Assembly: GCA_937876205.1 (NCBI GenBank)
Contig: CALEII010000045.1
Location: forward strand, 1 to 64,000
Source of the DNA: an uncultured Clostridia bacterium
Lineage (GTDB): Bacteria; Bacillota; Clostridia; Oscillospirales; Acutalibacteraceae
DNA: 64,000 nt
Direction: 5' to 3'
In this document: one piece after another, positions 43,266 to 51,728 of the stretch
Position numbering within the stretch: the stretch's first letter is position 1
How the letters are laid out: the number at the start of each line of letters is the position of its first letter
Made by a program: the position numbers and the translations under genes
The notes under the pieces: generated by a model
What the model was told of the DNA's origin: nothing
What the model saw: only the letters and a program-made list of their open reading frames with translations
The model's database searches: none

Positions 43266-45686
43266 TTATTCAGTTATCATACATTCTGATACATTTCCGT
43301 TTTTATCTATTCTGACAGTTTTGATTTCCTGAGGTTTCCACTGCATTGTGAAGCTGACATTCAGTGCCCTGAAATCAACCGTCGCATTAGTTTCTCTGCT
43401 GTCCGTCTCAACAATTCGCATTATTATGCCGCTGCCGTTTTCTGCTGTTTTTACAGCAGTCACGATAACATTATCACAGTCAACATTCAGTGCTGAATAT
43501 GTCTGAGGCAGCACGCCGTTGTGATGTGTTTCCTGATGTGTCTGCAAAGGACTATTGAGAATTTCAGACAGTCTGAAAAGCTCAGAATTGATTCTTTCCG
43601 TATGAGGTACAATTTCATAGGTGAATTCCTGCAGACCTTTATCGAGGAATTCCATTTCAGCGTCACGGAATCGCTGTCCGTAATGATCAAGGTATGCACA
43701 GCCACGGGCAATCATCATACGTATATCGTTTCCGATTGCACAGAAGCTGTATTTGCTTGTGTTGAGAAGTCCGAGACCGTTGCCGTCTTCATCACAGATG
43801 TCACACCAGGCGTGACAGGGCTCCTCCTGACCGTTTGCAGCCTTTTCGATAAAACCGTAAGGCATTGAATATGTGATTGTGCTGTTATTCACATTCACAT
43901 TGAATGAAAGCTTTACAGATTTATACTGTTCATCAAAATCAAGAACTGTTCTGACGGTGAGCTTTTCACTCTCGCTGTAAAGTGAATAATATCTTGTAAG
44001 AACGGAGTTGCCGTATTTCACAACAGTTTTTATTGTGGCTCTGACGGGGCCGTTTTCAATAAGCTCTGCAGTGCCGTCAGCAAAACTGCCGATGTCAATA
44101 TTATAATCAAAAATGCCGTGTCCCCAGGTGTCGTTTGCCTTGTCCTCACAGACAACTGCCTTGCCGAGGAGTCCCTTTGCATAATCCTTACCGTTCTTTT
44201 TAAGGATATAAGATGAAACTGCACCCGATTCTTTATCAAAAACAATCTTTACCTTTGAATTTTCAAGGGTATTATCTGTTGCGATAAGGTCTGTATCGTA
44301 TTCCTTTTCAATTTCGGGATTTCTGTGATAAAGATAATACACGCCGTAACCGTAAGGCTCAATTTCGGCTTCAAAAATTGTTTTCATCACGTGGTCGCCG
44401 TCTGTGTAGGGTGCACGGACCTTCTGCAGACGGACTTCATTGCCCTGTGAGTCAAGCACCTTTGAGACCCCCTGATCACCGAACTGCCCCACTGATTTCA
44501 CGGGGAATGAATGTGGATTGAACACAACCATAGGTGAGCCCTCACCCTCTCTGTACCACATTCTCGCTCTCATTTCACTTGCATCTGCATCAAGAAAGTC
44601 TGTTGTCTTTATCCGCCACGAAATGCGCTGTGCAGCAAAGGTGTTTATCCCCATTGCTGTTTCACGGGCATAGCCGAAAGCATTCTCCGCATCTGTATAG
44701 GCATCCTTGATTGAACAGCCTGCAAGAATATCGTGAAACTGATTGAACATAACTCTTTCCCAGGCTTTTTCCGAGTCCGCCTGATGAGTGGCTGAGCCTG
44801 TTATCGCATTTGCAAGCACATCCATCTTTTCTGCAGTGACAAGTGCTGTTTCTGCACGGCGGTTAAGCTCCTTGACACGGCTGTTTGCACTGTAGCAACC
44901 GCTTGCGTGATGCTGTAAATCCTCTGTCACAAGGGGTGCGGGAACATCCTTTGTTTCTTCAAAATATTCATCTGGTGTTGCATATTTAAAGTTGCCCTCG
45001 GCAATCAGCTTTTCAGCATTTTCAATATGCTCCTTTGACGGTCCGCCGCCGTGATTACCGACACCGAAAAATACCATCATCGGCTGATTTTTATTATAAT
45101 AGTGGTCAGTCAGCCTTTGCTCGTGAACATCTCCGCCGTAGCCGTCGGGAATATGGAAGCATCTGACGGTGCTGCCGTCGGGACTCTGCCACAGATGCAG
45201 ATTGTCAAAGGGCAGATTCGGCTTCTCGTTACGGTTATCGGGGCGCTGATATATATAGTTGTCAATGCCCGATTTTTTCAGAAGCTGAGGAAGCATTCCG
45301 TTATGCCCGAAGGAATCAACATTGTAGCCTGTCTTTACGGTAATGCCGAAATTCTCTTTGAAAAACTTCTGCGAATAGAGCATATGACGGCAGAAAGCCT
45401 CACCTGAGGGAATATTGCAGTCGGGCTGAACCCACATTCCGCCCACAACTGCCCATCTGCCTTCCTCCACACGCTGTTTTATTTCGTCAAACATCTCAGG
45501 CTCACTGAGCTTTATCCATTTATAATATGAAGCACAGGCGCTTGTGAAAACATAACCGTCATACTCATTCATTCTGTCAAGAGCTGAACGGAATGTTGAC
45601 TTAACAAGTGACAGCCCCTCGGGGAAGCACCACTGCCACACGGGGTCAAGATGTGCATTTGCAATAAGATAATATTTTTCATTCAT
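43266..45686 (-). CDS. Alpha-mannosidase (GH38)
   Basis: An 806-residue cytosolic enzyme. Zinc-site residues appear in ANAHLDPVWQWCFPEG (residues 9-24), the nucleophile Asp is in YNVDSFGHNGMLPQLLKKSG near residue 123, and MFNQFHDILAGCSIKDAY marks the helical bundle with a further zinc ligand. The C-terminal half is beta-sandwich. It removes alpha-linked mannose from glycans taken up by the cell. It starts one base after the ROK kinase stop, so free mannose could be phosphorylated by the partner. Confidence 0.93.
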   Translation of the reverse strand: MNEKYYLIANAHLDPVWQWCFPEGLSLVKSTFRSALDRMNEYDGYVFTSACASYYKWIKLSEPEMFDEIKQRVEEGRWAVVGGMWVQPDCNIPSGEAFCRHMLYSQKFFKENFGITVKTGYNVDSFGHNGMLPQLLKKSGIDNYIYQRPDNRNEKPNLPFDNLHLWQSPDGSTVRCFHIPDGYGGDVHEQRLTDHYYNKNQPMMVFFGVGNHGGGPSKEHIENAEKLIAEGNFKYATPDEYFEETKDVPAPLVTEDLQHHASGCYSANSRVKELNRRAETALVTAEKMDVLANAITGSATHQADSEKAWERVMFNQFHDILAGCSIKDAYTDAENAFGYARETAMGINTFAAQRISWRIKTTDFLDADASEMRARMWYREGEGSPMVVFNPHSFPVKSVGQFGDQGVSKVLDSQGNEVRLQKVRAPYTDGDHVMKTIFEAEIEPYGYGVYYLYHRNPEIEKEYDTDLIATDNTLENSKVKIVFDKESGAVSSYILKKNGKDYAKGLLGKAVVCEDKANDTWGHGIFDYNIDIGSFADGTAELIENGPVRATIKTVVKYGNSVLTRYYSLYSESEKLTVRTVLDFDEQYKSVKLSFNVNVNNSTITYSMPYGFIEKAANGQEEPCHAWCDICDEDGNGLGLLNTSKYSFCAIGNDIRMMIARGCAYLDHYGQRFRDAEMEFLDKGLQEFTYEIVPHTERINSELFRLSEILNSPLQTHQETHHNGVLPQTYSALNVDCDNVIVTAVKTAENGSGIIMRIVETDSRETNATVDFRALNVSFTMQWKPQEIKTVRIDKNGNVSECMITE

Positions 45687-45687
45687 T

Positions 45688-46614
45688 TCAGAATTCCCCT
45701 TTCATTCCGCACACTGCAACACAAATTGCAGCAACATCACCGAGTGAATCGCCAAGCAGAGCAGGTACTATTCTGCAGGCATTGCGTGAAGCAGCAAGCG
45801 TTTCTTTTTCGATAACTCTTGTCATCTCGTCACGAAGAAGCTCTTCACTTCTCTGAAAAATACTGCCCAGCACAATCATTTCGGGATTGAGAATATCAAT
45901 AAGAACTGACAGACCTTTGCCGAGCATATAACCGCACTGACGGTAAACGGAAACTGCATTTTCATCACCGTTTTTAGCAGCCTCGGCAATTGTTTTTGCT
46001 GTGATTTCACCGTCTGCAAAGCTTACGGGATGCCCCATCTGACTGTTTTCCTTTGCCACTGTCTGACCGAGCTGTGCAATGCCTCCGCCCGAACAGAAGC
46101 CCTCAAAAGACCCTGCCTTGCCGTAGCCTACGGGGCCGAAATCAGCAAGCCTGATGTGTCCCACCTCACCTGCCATATCACAGGCACCGCTGTACAGCCT
46201 GCCGCCGAGTATAAGCCCTGCACCGAGCCCTGTGCCGAAGGTGAGAAAAATCATATTTTTTGTGCCCTTGCCGGCGCCGTATTTCCACTCAGCAAGTGCG
46301 CAGGCATCAGCATCATTTTTGAGAAAAACAGGCACCGAAAATCTCTCACGGAGCATTTTCACAATCTCAACATTGTCCCAGCCGGGAAGATTGGGAGGTG
46401 ATTTGATGACACCCCTTTCAGAGTCAAGAGGCCCGCCGCAGCTGATACCGATTGCATCAAAAAAGCCCATTGAATCAACCGCATCAATAATCATCTGCAG
46501 TGTCCTGTCACGGTCAGTTGTGGCAAACATAACCTTTTTTATAATTTCACCGTTTTCATTTCCACGAACAACAGCACATTTTGTGCCGCCAATGTCAATA
46601 CCGATTATTTCCAT
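45688..46614 (-). CDS. ROK family sugar kinase
   Basis: A 308-residue kinase with the phosphate-1 motif IGIDIGGTKCAVVRG at the N-terminus, LKNDADACALAEW with the catalytic Asp, and FGTGLGAGLI. The usual ROK zinc cluster CxCGxxGCxE is replaced by GPVGYGKAGSFEGFCSGG, so it belongs to a subgroup without the zinc site. Mannose or glucose is a likely substrate given the alpha-mannosidase next door; this is inference. The frame is open to 46761 through an inverted-repeat element, so ATG 46614 (CAGGG nine bases upstream) is chosen. Confidence 0.85.
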   Translation of the reverse strand: MEIIGIDIGGTKCAVVRGNENGEIIKKVMFATTDRDRTLQMIIDAVDSMGFFDAIGISCGGPLDSERGVIKSPPNLPGWDNVEIVKMLRERFSVPVFLKNDADACALAEWKYGAGKGTKNMIFLTFGTGLGAGLILGGRLYSGACDMAGEVGHIRLADFGPVGYGKAGSFEGFCSGGGIAQLGQTVAKENSQMGHPVSFADGEITAKTIAEAAKNGDENAVSVYRQCGYMLGKGLSVLIDILNPEMIVLGSIFQRSEELLRDEMTRVIEKETLAASRNACRIVPALLGDSLGDVAAICVAVCGMKGEF

Positions 46615-46723
46615 TTTCATCAACCCTGAAAGTTTAATATATGAATTCATTATAATTGTATTTAAGAATAAAATCAATACTGTGATAAATCTGAATTTGT
46701 GGGGATGCTTAAATAAACCTATC

Positions 46724-46797
46724 GTAGGGACCGATGCCCACATCGGTCCGTAAATTTTCATATGTACCGGCGGACCGATGTGGGCATCGGTCCCTAC
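46724..46797. repeat. Long perfect inverted repeat (cruciform-forming intergenic element)
   Basis: Two arms of 27 bases, 46724-46750 and 46771-46797, are exact reverse complements with a 20-base centre. Each arm is itself a palindrome, GGACCGATG-CCCA-CATCGGTCC. It is followed by CACGATATCAATAAATC, which recurs at 28.15 kb, and GATAAATTATTGTTT, which recurs at 31.31 kb. It sits between two minus-strand genes and codes for nothing. Confidence 0.8.
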
Positions 46798-46824
46798 ACG
46801 ATATCAATAAATCATCTTGATAAA

Positions 46825-47658
46825 TTATTGTTTGCTAAACCTCTGTGCATACGCACATCTTTTACACAAGTCTTCCGTTGCTTTTCTGCAACTGAAACCG
46901 TCAACCATTGCCCTTGCACGTTCCGATGTAAGAATTTTTTCAATATCATCACTGAATATGTTACCTAAATTTATCACGCCGTCGCTGTCAAGGCAGCAGG
47001 GCACAACCGTGCCGTCACAGAGAATTCCGAAATGGTCACGCAGACCGTAGCAAAAAACCTCACTACCCTGCACATCGGCATTTTTATCGGGCCACTGAAA
47101 ACGGTCACCCCATTCAAGAAACATCTTTTCACGGATTCGCATACCCTTTGAATTGTCTTTCCATTCACCCTGAATATTCTTTTTCAGATAATCAACAATC
47201 ACTTCATTTCTGCCGCCGTCACAGCCTTTGTTCCACAATCTGAAAACAACAATCACACCCATTGCATTTGCTTTCACGGCAAAATCAGCAAGGTTTTTCA
47301 TATATCGGAGAAATGAATCATCGGTGCCGTCTTCAAAGCTGTGCACTGACAGACTGACTTTATGCAGTCCTGCTTCAAGAAGCTTGTCACCGACTCTGTC
47401 AAGAAGAGTTCCGTTTGTTGTGATAACCGATTTAAAGTCTCTCTCCCCTGCCATTTTCACAAATGACGGCAGGTCGGGATGAGTCAAGGGCTCGCCCATA
47501 AGGTGGTAATATATATAATTCGTCTGTCCGTTCAGCTTATCAAGAATCAGAGAAAACTCATCGGCAGACATCCGTCGGAGCAATCTCTTGTGACCGTGGC
47601 AGAACGAACAGTTCATATTGCAGATATTTGTGATTTCAACATAAACCCGTGAATACAT
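46825..47658 (-). CDS. Radical SAM/SPASM-type protein
   Basis: A 277-residue protein with the radical SAM cluster ITNICNMNCSFCHGH (CxxxCxxC) near residue 10, HLMGEPLTHPDLPSF, and a C-terminal SPASM-like cysteine set (GTVVPCCLDSDGVINLGN, then SCRKATEDLCKRC). Such proteins modify peptides or act as anaerobic sulfatase or glycan maturases. No small precursor peptide gene is obvious beside it. ATG 47658 is chosen because GAGAGG lies just upstream; the frame continues to 47676. A promoter-like TTGCAA and TATGATAAAAT lie in front. Confidence 0.85.
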   Translation of the reverse strand: MYSRVYVEITNICNMNCSFCHGHKRLLRRMSADEFSLILDKLNGQTNYIYYHLMGEPLTHPDLPSFVKMAGERDFKSVITTNGTLLDRVGDKLLEAGLHKVSLSVHSFEDGTDDSFLRYMKNLADFAVKANAMGVIVVFRLWNKGCDGGRNEVIVDYLKKNIQGEWKDNSKGMRIREKMFLEWGDRFQWPDKNADVQGSEVFCYGLRDHFGILCDGTVVPCCLDSDGVINLGNIFSDDIEKILTSERARAMVDGFSCRKATEDLCKRCAYAQRFSKQ

Positions 47659-48060
47659 AATACCTCTCATAAACATAGCTTATTAACACATCCGATTTTA
47701 TCATATAAAAAAAGATGTTGCAAGCACAGAACAGACATTAAGTCCCCTAAAAAAAGAAAAAACTCCCTCTGAAGCGTTAAGAGGAAGAAAACAGATTCTG
47801 TTTTTTTGTTTCTCAGAACTCCTTCATTGGGTGGAGAAAACAGAAAACCCAACAAAAAGTCCTGATTATGAAAAGACAGCCAGCGTTGAAAGCTGTCTTA
47901 AAAGAATACCGTTTTGCGATACCCTTTTGATATATATAAGTCGGTAGTAACGTATATGTAACAAAATTTTTATTTTTTTTGAAAAATTTTTTTAAACGCA
48001 AAACAAGCACGAAGATTTCTCTCCGTGCCCGATTTGTCTTGCAATTCTTTTGATTTAATT
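47659..48060. other. Intergenic region with a sigma-type promoter motif and hairpins, possible small RNA
   Basis: No supported gene. On the minus strand it holds a promoter-like motif (47931-47964), a hairpin AAGACAGC/GCTGTCTT at 47873-47899 followed by TTTTCAT, a second hairpin CCTCT/AGAGG ahead of GAGTTTTTT near 47760-47785, and a terminator-like stem GCACG/CGTGC near 48008-48030 that probably ends the secreted-protein gene. Two short open frames lack good start sites. Confidence 0.5.
47931..47964 (-). promoter_or_regulatory. Bipartite promoter motif, copy B
   Basis: On the minus strand TTGTTACAT (47956-47964), 13 bases, GACTTATATATA (47931-47942). This is identical in both blocks and in spacing to the site before the small secreted protein. 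It is probably read by the neighbouring ECF-like sigma factor. Downstream lies a short hairpin transcript rather than an immediate ORF. Confidence 0.55.
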
Positions 48061-48498
48061 TTATTTGTATATTACACTTGATGACAGTGTTGCTGTTTCA
48101 ACAACAGTGCCTGCAGAATTCTTGATTGTAAGTGTTGTCTTTACTCTGTAGGCATAGTTGGCGGGAGCAAACCATTTTTTTGATATTGAATAAGACCCCA
48201 TACCGCTGTATGTTTCTGTTGTATACTTATAATCTTCCCAAGCCGAACTTGCGGTACATCTCTGCAAAGCGCATCTGAGAACAAAGGTTTTATCAGTTTC
48301 ATAGCTTATAAAATCAGATGAGCAATTAACAAAGCCTAATGCTGCCTCTGTAAGACATGCCCCTATTGAATCTATATACAAAAAGCATGGCATAACAAGG
48401 TCATCATAGTTCACATCGCCGTCAGAAGCATATGCTTCAACACACATAGGCATTGCCAGCAGAATAGTTGCAAGAATTAAAGATAAAAGTTTTTTCAT
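48061..48498 (-). CDS. Small secreted protein of unknown function
   Basis: A 145-residue protein with a signal peptide (KKLLSLILATILLAMPMCVE, cleavage near AYA-S at about residue 25). The mature part is about 120 residues, beta-rich, with four cysteines (CFLY, GACL, NCSS, RCALQRC region) and the repeated hydroxyl-rich pattern TTETYSGMGSYSIS. I do not recognise a family. AGGAGG lies nine bases before the ATG, and the bipartite promoter motif is directly upstream. It follows the sigma/anti-sigma pair and is probably their target. Confidence 0.75.
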   Translation of the reverse strand: MKKLLSLILATILLAMPMCVEAYASDGDVNYDDLVMPCFLYIDSIGACLTEAALGFVNCSSDFISYETDKTFVLRCALQRCTASSAWEDYKYTTETYSGMGSYSISKKWFAPANYAYRVKTTLTIKNSAGTVVETATLSSSVIYK

Positions 48499-48527
48499 TG
48501 TTTGTTTCCTCCTAAAGGTTGTTTTAC

Positions 48528-48561
48528 TATATATAAGTCCTTCTGAGAGAAAATGTAACAA
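48528..48561 (-). promoter_or_regulatory. Bipartite promoter motif, copy A, before the secreted-protein gene
   Basis: On the minus strand TTGTTACAT (48553-48561), 13 bases, GACTTATATATA (48528-48539). The ATG lies 30 bases downstream, giving a leader of about 20 bases. It overlaps the end of the anti-sigma gene. Confidence 0.6.
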
Positions 48562-48563
48562 TT

Positions 48564-49250
48564 TTATCTTTTTTCTATTTTTTTTGCAAATCCGATAAGA
48601 TCAACTTCTTCATCATTGCAAGAAATGTAAATCTTTGAATTCTCTGTTACAATTACAATACGGTTAAAACCATCCTCTCTATAGCTGACACTATCAAATC
48701 CAAGGAGCTCAATATGTTTTAAATTCTCTGCATTTGTATAATCAGTATTGATATTATAAGCATCTATCTTTTCTTGATATATCAGCATACAGTTATTTTT
48801 GTTTGCAAATATAATTTCATTTCTGTCGGCTTCATTTTTTACAGACTCAACCGAATACCCCTCGGGAATATATGTGGGCACATACTCACCCTTATATGAG
48901 AGAAGAAGACTGTCGTCCTTGTTGCTGTCAAATGCAAGGAACTCTGAGTTCACAAAGTTTATTATAATCTCTGCAATTGTGTATTTCTCACCCTCAACTG
49001 CCACCGGAATCGCACTTATACCTGCAAGCATAAGCACAAGTATTATTGACGCAACCTTAAGTAATGTTTTCTTCGGTTTCTTGGTTGTTTTCTTCAGATA
49101 TTCTTCTGCAAATGCCTCTGCCTCGCCCTCCTTTACACTGTAAAGAGGGTCGTTCTTTGCTTCTTCTATCTCTCTGAGCAATTCTTCATCGTTTTCGGCT
49201 CTTATATCCTGCAGAACGGTTTTCAGAATTCTTTCATTATACTCGTTCAT
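48564..49250 (-). CDS. DUF4367-type anti-sigma factor
   Basis: A 228-residue protein: cytosolic acidic/helical N-terminus (about 1-60), one membrane helix (TLLKVASIILVLMLAGISAI, about 62-81), and an outside domain with VPTYIPEGYSVESV and the end VDLIGFAKKIEK, the DUF4367 pattern. Such proteins hold an ECF-type sigma factor at the membrane until a signal arrives. Its ATG overlaps the sigma stop codon by one base (TAATG), so the two are made in a fixed ratio. Confidence 0.8.
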   Translation of the reverse strand: MNEYNERILKTVLQDIRAENDEELLREIEEAKNDPLYSVKEGEAEAFAEEYLKKTTKKPKKTLLKVASIILVLMLAGISAIPVAVEGEKYTIAEIIINFVNSEFLAFDSNKDDSLLLSYKGEYVPTYIPEGYSVESVKNEADRNEIIFANKNNCMLIYQEKIDAYNINTDYTNAENLKHIELLGFDSVSYREDGFNRIVIVTENSKIYISCNDEEVDLIGFAKKIEKR

Positions 49251-49804
49251 TATTCACACCCCTGCGTATCTGTGATTATATTTTTCATCTTTCTGACGCT
49301 TCTCAGCACTGTCATTCTCACGCTGTTTTTGTCAATACTGAGTACATTTGCGATATGTTCATCATCAAGCTCAAGGTCATATTTCATAGCTATTATAGAC
49401 TTGTCACGCTCTTTTAATTTGTCGAAAGCTGCCCTTATGGACTGATAATCGTATTTCTGCTCTATTTCATCTGCCACATCGGCACCGTCTGCAAGAAAGA
49501 AGCCCTCTCCCACATCTGATTTTTTACCCGTATATTCTTTAGATGATTTTTTAAGATAGTGTTTTATGCGATTCTCAATACACGTTGATACATACGCTCT
49601 GAGCTTGTCATCGGGGACCTTTCTGACGCTGTCTACATACCTGATAACATCAACAATGCAGTCGTGAGCAATATCTTCTCTGATACTGCTGTCAGCCACG
49701 TGCTTGCGAACTCTGCTCCTTATCATAGGCATATACTCCGTGTATATATGCGTCACAAGCGCCTTGTCTGACTCCTCCGTCAGACGGTCAATAACACTTA
49801 ACAT
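49250..49804 (-). CDS. ECF-like RNA polymerase sigma factor
   Basis: A 184-residue sigma-70 family protein with region 2 (DIAHDCIVDVIRYVDSV, and LRAYVSTCIENRIKHYLK) and region 4 (LKERDKSIIAMKYDLELDDE and HIANVLSIDKNSVRMTVLR), without regions 1 and 3. The anti-sigma gene follows directly, and probable target promoters are within 2 kb. The frame is open to 49867; ATG 49804 is chosen for GGAG eight bases upstream. An AATGTTAACATT palindrome lies about 40 bases before the start. Confidence 0.88.
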   Translation of the reverse strand: MLSVIDRLTEESDKALVTHIYTEYMPMIRSRVRKHVADSSIREDIAHDCIVDVIRYVDSVRKVPDDKLRAYVSTCIENRIKHYLKKSSKEYTGKKSDVGEGFFLADGADVADEIEQKYDYQSIRAAFDKLKERDKSIIAMKYDLELDDEHIANVLSIDKNSVRMTVLRSVRKMKNIITDTQGCE

Positions 49805-49960
49805 CGATTTTCTCCAATCATATTGTAATATTACTGAAATGTTAACATTTTCGACCAAATATTGCAAGTAATTTCCACTCCAAAAATAAAAAAATGTAGA
49901 AAAAAATAAAAAACACCCCCTCTTTTTTCACTTATAGAACAAATAACACAACTGTCAAAC

Positions 49961-49998
49961 AAAAAAAATGGCTCAAAATCATAAGATTTCAAGCCATT
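49961..49998 (-). terminator. Orphan terminator, probably that of guaA
   Basis: On the minus strand AATGGCTTGAAATC, loop TTAT, GATTTTGAGCCATT, then eight T. It stands 14 bases after the stop codon within the att core and has no gene in front of it now. Confidence 0.8.
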
Positions 49999-50012
49999 CA
50001 AAATTAAAAATA

Positions 50013-50030
50013 TTATTCCCACTCAATTGT
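50013..50030 (-). other. Attachment-site core from the 3' end of guaA (element boundary)
   Basis: The minus strand reads ACAATTGAGTGGGAATAA, coding Thr-Ile-Glu-Trp-Glu-stop, the highly conserved C-terminus of GMP synthase. The codon before it is TGA and no guaA reading frame exists upstream, so only the 3' tip is present. This is what an integrase leaves at the far end of an element inserted in the 3' end of a gene. Confidence 0.75.
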
Positions 50031-50094
50031 TCACTTAGTTTTTATGCTGTATTTGCTGTGTTTTTATGTATTTTCTGACCCTTTTTTCACTTGA

Positions 50095-50145
50095 TTTCTC
50101 CAGTTTCTCCAGATTCTCCAGAGAAAATGTAGTCAATTTGTAGTC
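50095..50145. repeat. Short direct repeats beside the att core
   Basis: Three copies of TTCTCCAG-like octamers in tandem, then TGTAGTCA twice (TGTAGTCAATTTGTAGTCAC). Their position about 65-115 bases inside the element end suits arm-type integrase or excisionase binding sites. Confidence 0.45.
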
Positions 50146-50633
50146 ACTCGGATTCAGCTTGAATCTGAATTCAAAAACACAAAAAATCACCTTTTTCTGC
50201 AGACAGTATAACGCACCTTTCAGAAAAAATCAAGTACTTTTTAATTCAATAAAAAAACAAAAACAGCCCTTCCGGGAAGAAGGACTGTTCTTGTGAAGGA
50301 TGAGTTTGGCATCCGGAGAAAACAAAATATCAAAAAACCGGATACCATTTCAGGAGAATCCAAAATATCGAAGTGCTGATTTAATTATGATTGAACAAAA
50401 TAAAGATAAAAGCAAAACAGCCCTCTTTTTTCAAGAGAGCTGCTTCGCATAGAAATGGAGAGTTAAAAAATACCAACATATCAAGAAGAACTAAAATAAT
50501 TATGATTTCTGAATAACACAATAAAAGAAAATTTCAATTTTTTATATACAAAAAAATCTTAATCAAATATTCTCTCATAATTTTCTTGCGATTAGATGAA
50601 AATCGCTAAAAATTACAAAGGAGATATCCTATT

Positions 50634-51728
50634 ATGCTAAAAAATGAAGAAAAAAACATTTTAAAGAAATCAAAATTTATTGCACCATGCGCAGAAGGTG
50701 CCGAAGAGGAAGATGATGAGTTTATTTGGTATCCGTATATTCCACGTAATGAATTCACAGTTTTAATGGCAGATGGTGGAACGGGAAAAACGACATTCTG
50801 CTGCGGAATAGCAACCGCAATCACTAAAGGTATTGCATTCCCAGGCTGTGATATTGATGAGAATCCGACTCAAGGAAAAGTTTTGTTTATAACTGGTGAA
50901 GACACAATCGGTAGGCTAAGGAAAAAATTAAGAATATGTGGTGCTGATTTAAGTCAAATTAACATTCTTGACTGTTATGCTTCGGAAGGACTTAGTTTAT
51001 CAGACGAAAACGAATTACAGTTGCTTATTGAACAATATTCACCGGAACTTGTAATTATCGACCCTTGGCAAAGCTTTTTAGGAGGGGCAGTTAATATAAA
51101 CCGTATTGATTTGGTCAGACCTATGTTTAAAAAAGTTTCAAAAGTTGCTAAGAATTGCAATTGTGGTATCATTTTTGTTTCTCACGTCAATAAAAAAGCT
51201 CAAGCTGAAAATGCCAACAACGCAGCTACAGGCTCAGCAGACCTTATCAATGCCGCAAGGTCTGCAATAAGAATTATTTTCAGCGATGAACCCGGTGAAG
51301 AAGATATTCGTATAGCTGTACATACAAAAAGCAATGATGCTCCATTAGGTAAATCGCTAAAGTATAGAATCACAAAACAAAAAGGTCTGGAATGGATTGG
51401 GTTTTCCGACATAAATCGCAGTACACTCGAAAATGCTGCCCGATTCAGAAAGACCCCCGGTGAAATAATTCAAAAGAGTGATACTTTTAACAGCGCATTA
51501 TTTGATGCTATACAAGAAAAAGCTGTTTTAAATAAGCATATCAATATAAGTTACGACCAGTTTAAAGAGGAGTTTGGTGCTTATATTTTTGAAACGGCTC
51601 AGCCAAAAAAGGAAATTGACAACTTATCTGATAAGCTGAATGGTGTCGGTATAAAAGTTACCACCGGAAAAACTGTAAATGTCAATAAAAAAACTCGCAA
51701 CGGCTTTGAAATCTATAAATATCTATAA
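50634..51728 (+). CDS. RepA-like AAA ATPase (hexameric helicase type)
   Basis: A 364-residue protein of the RepA/KaiC-like AAA_25 type. Walker A is MADGGTGKTTF (residues 45-55), Walker B LVIIDPWQSFLGG near residue 140, then IIFVSHVNKKAQ and ATGSADLINAARSAI, the usual order in plasmid RepA helicases and phage-type replication ATPases. The C-terminal 100 residues probably bind DNA or another replication protein. AAAGGAG lies ten bases before the ATG. It is followed by an origin-like hairpin region, which suggests that the element can replicate after excision. Confidence 0.82.
   Translation: MLKNEEKNILKKSKFIAPCAEGAEEEDDEFIWYPYIPRNEFTVLMADGGTGKTTFCCGIATAITKGIAFPGCDIDENPTQGKVLFITGEDTIGRLRKKLRICGADLSQINILDCYASEGLSLSDENELQLLIEQYSPELVIIDPWQSFLGGAVNINRIDLVRPMFKKVSKVAKNCNCGIIFVSHVNKKAQAENANNAATGSADLINAARSAIRIIFSDEPGEEDIRIAVHTKSNDAPLGKSLKYRITKQKGLEWIGFSDINRSTLENAARFRKTPGEIIQKSDTFNSALFDAIQEKAVLNKHINISYDQFKEEFGAYIFETAQPKKEIDNLSDKLNGVGIKVTTGKTVNVNKKTRNGFEIYKYL

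Larger units (their letters stand above)
49805..50633. other. Non-coding junction between chromosome and mobile element
   Basis: No supported gene in 829 bases. It contains the orphan guaA-type terminator and att core (separate entries), three TTCTCCAG-type direct repeats at about 50095-50123, two TGTAGTCA repeats at about 50127-50145, and two related hairpin modules at about 50262 and 50413 in front of the RepA-like gene. Confidence 0.6.

Noticed and set aside
46615..46761. N-terminal extension of the ROK kinase
   Set aside because: It would translate through the inverted-repeat element and has no ribosome binding site; the kinase motif starts right after ATG 46614.
47667..48010. Two short minus-strand open frames in the gap before the radical SAM gene
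   Set aside because: They overlap each other, span hairpins and lack ribosome binding sites; a short non-coding RNA fits better.
50013..50030. guaA as a coding feature
   Set aside because: Only five sense codons are present and an in-frame TGA precedes them, so it is a boundary remnant and not a gene or pseudogene body.
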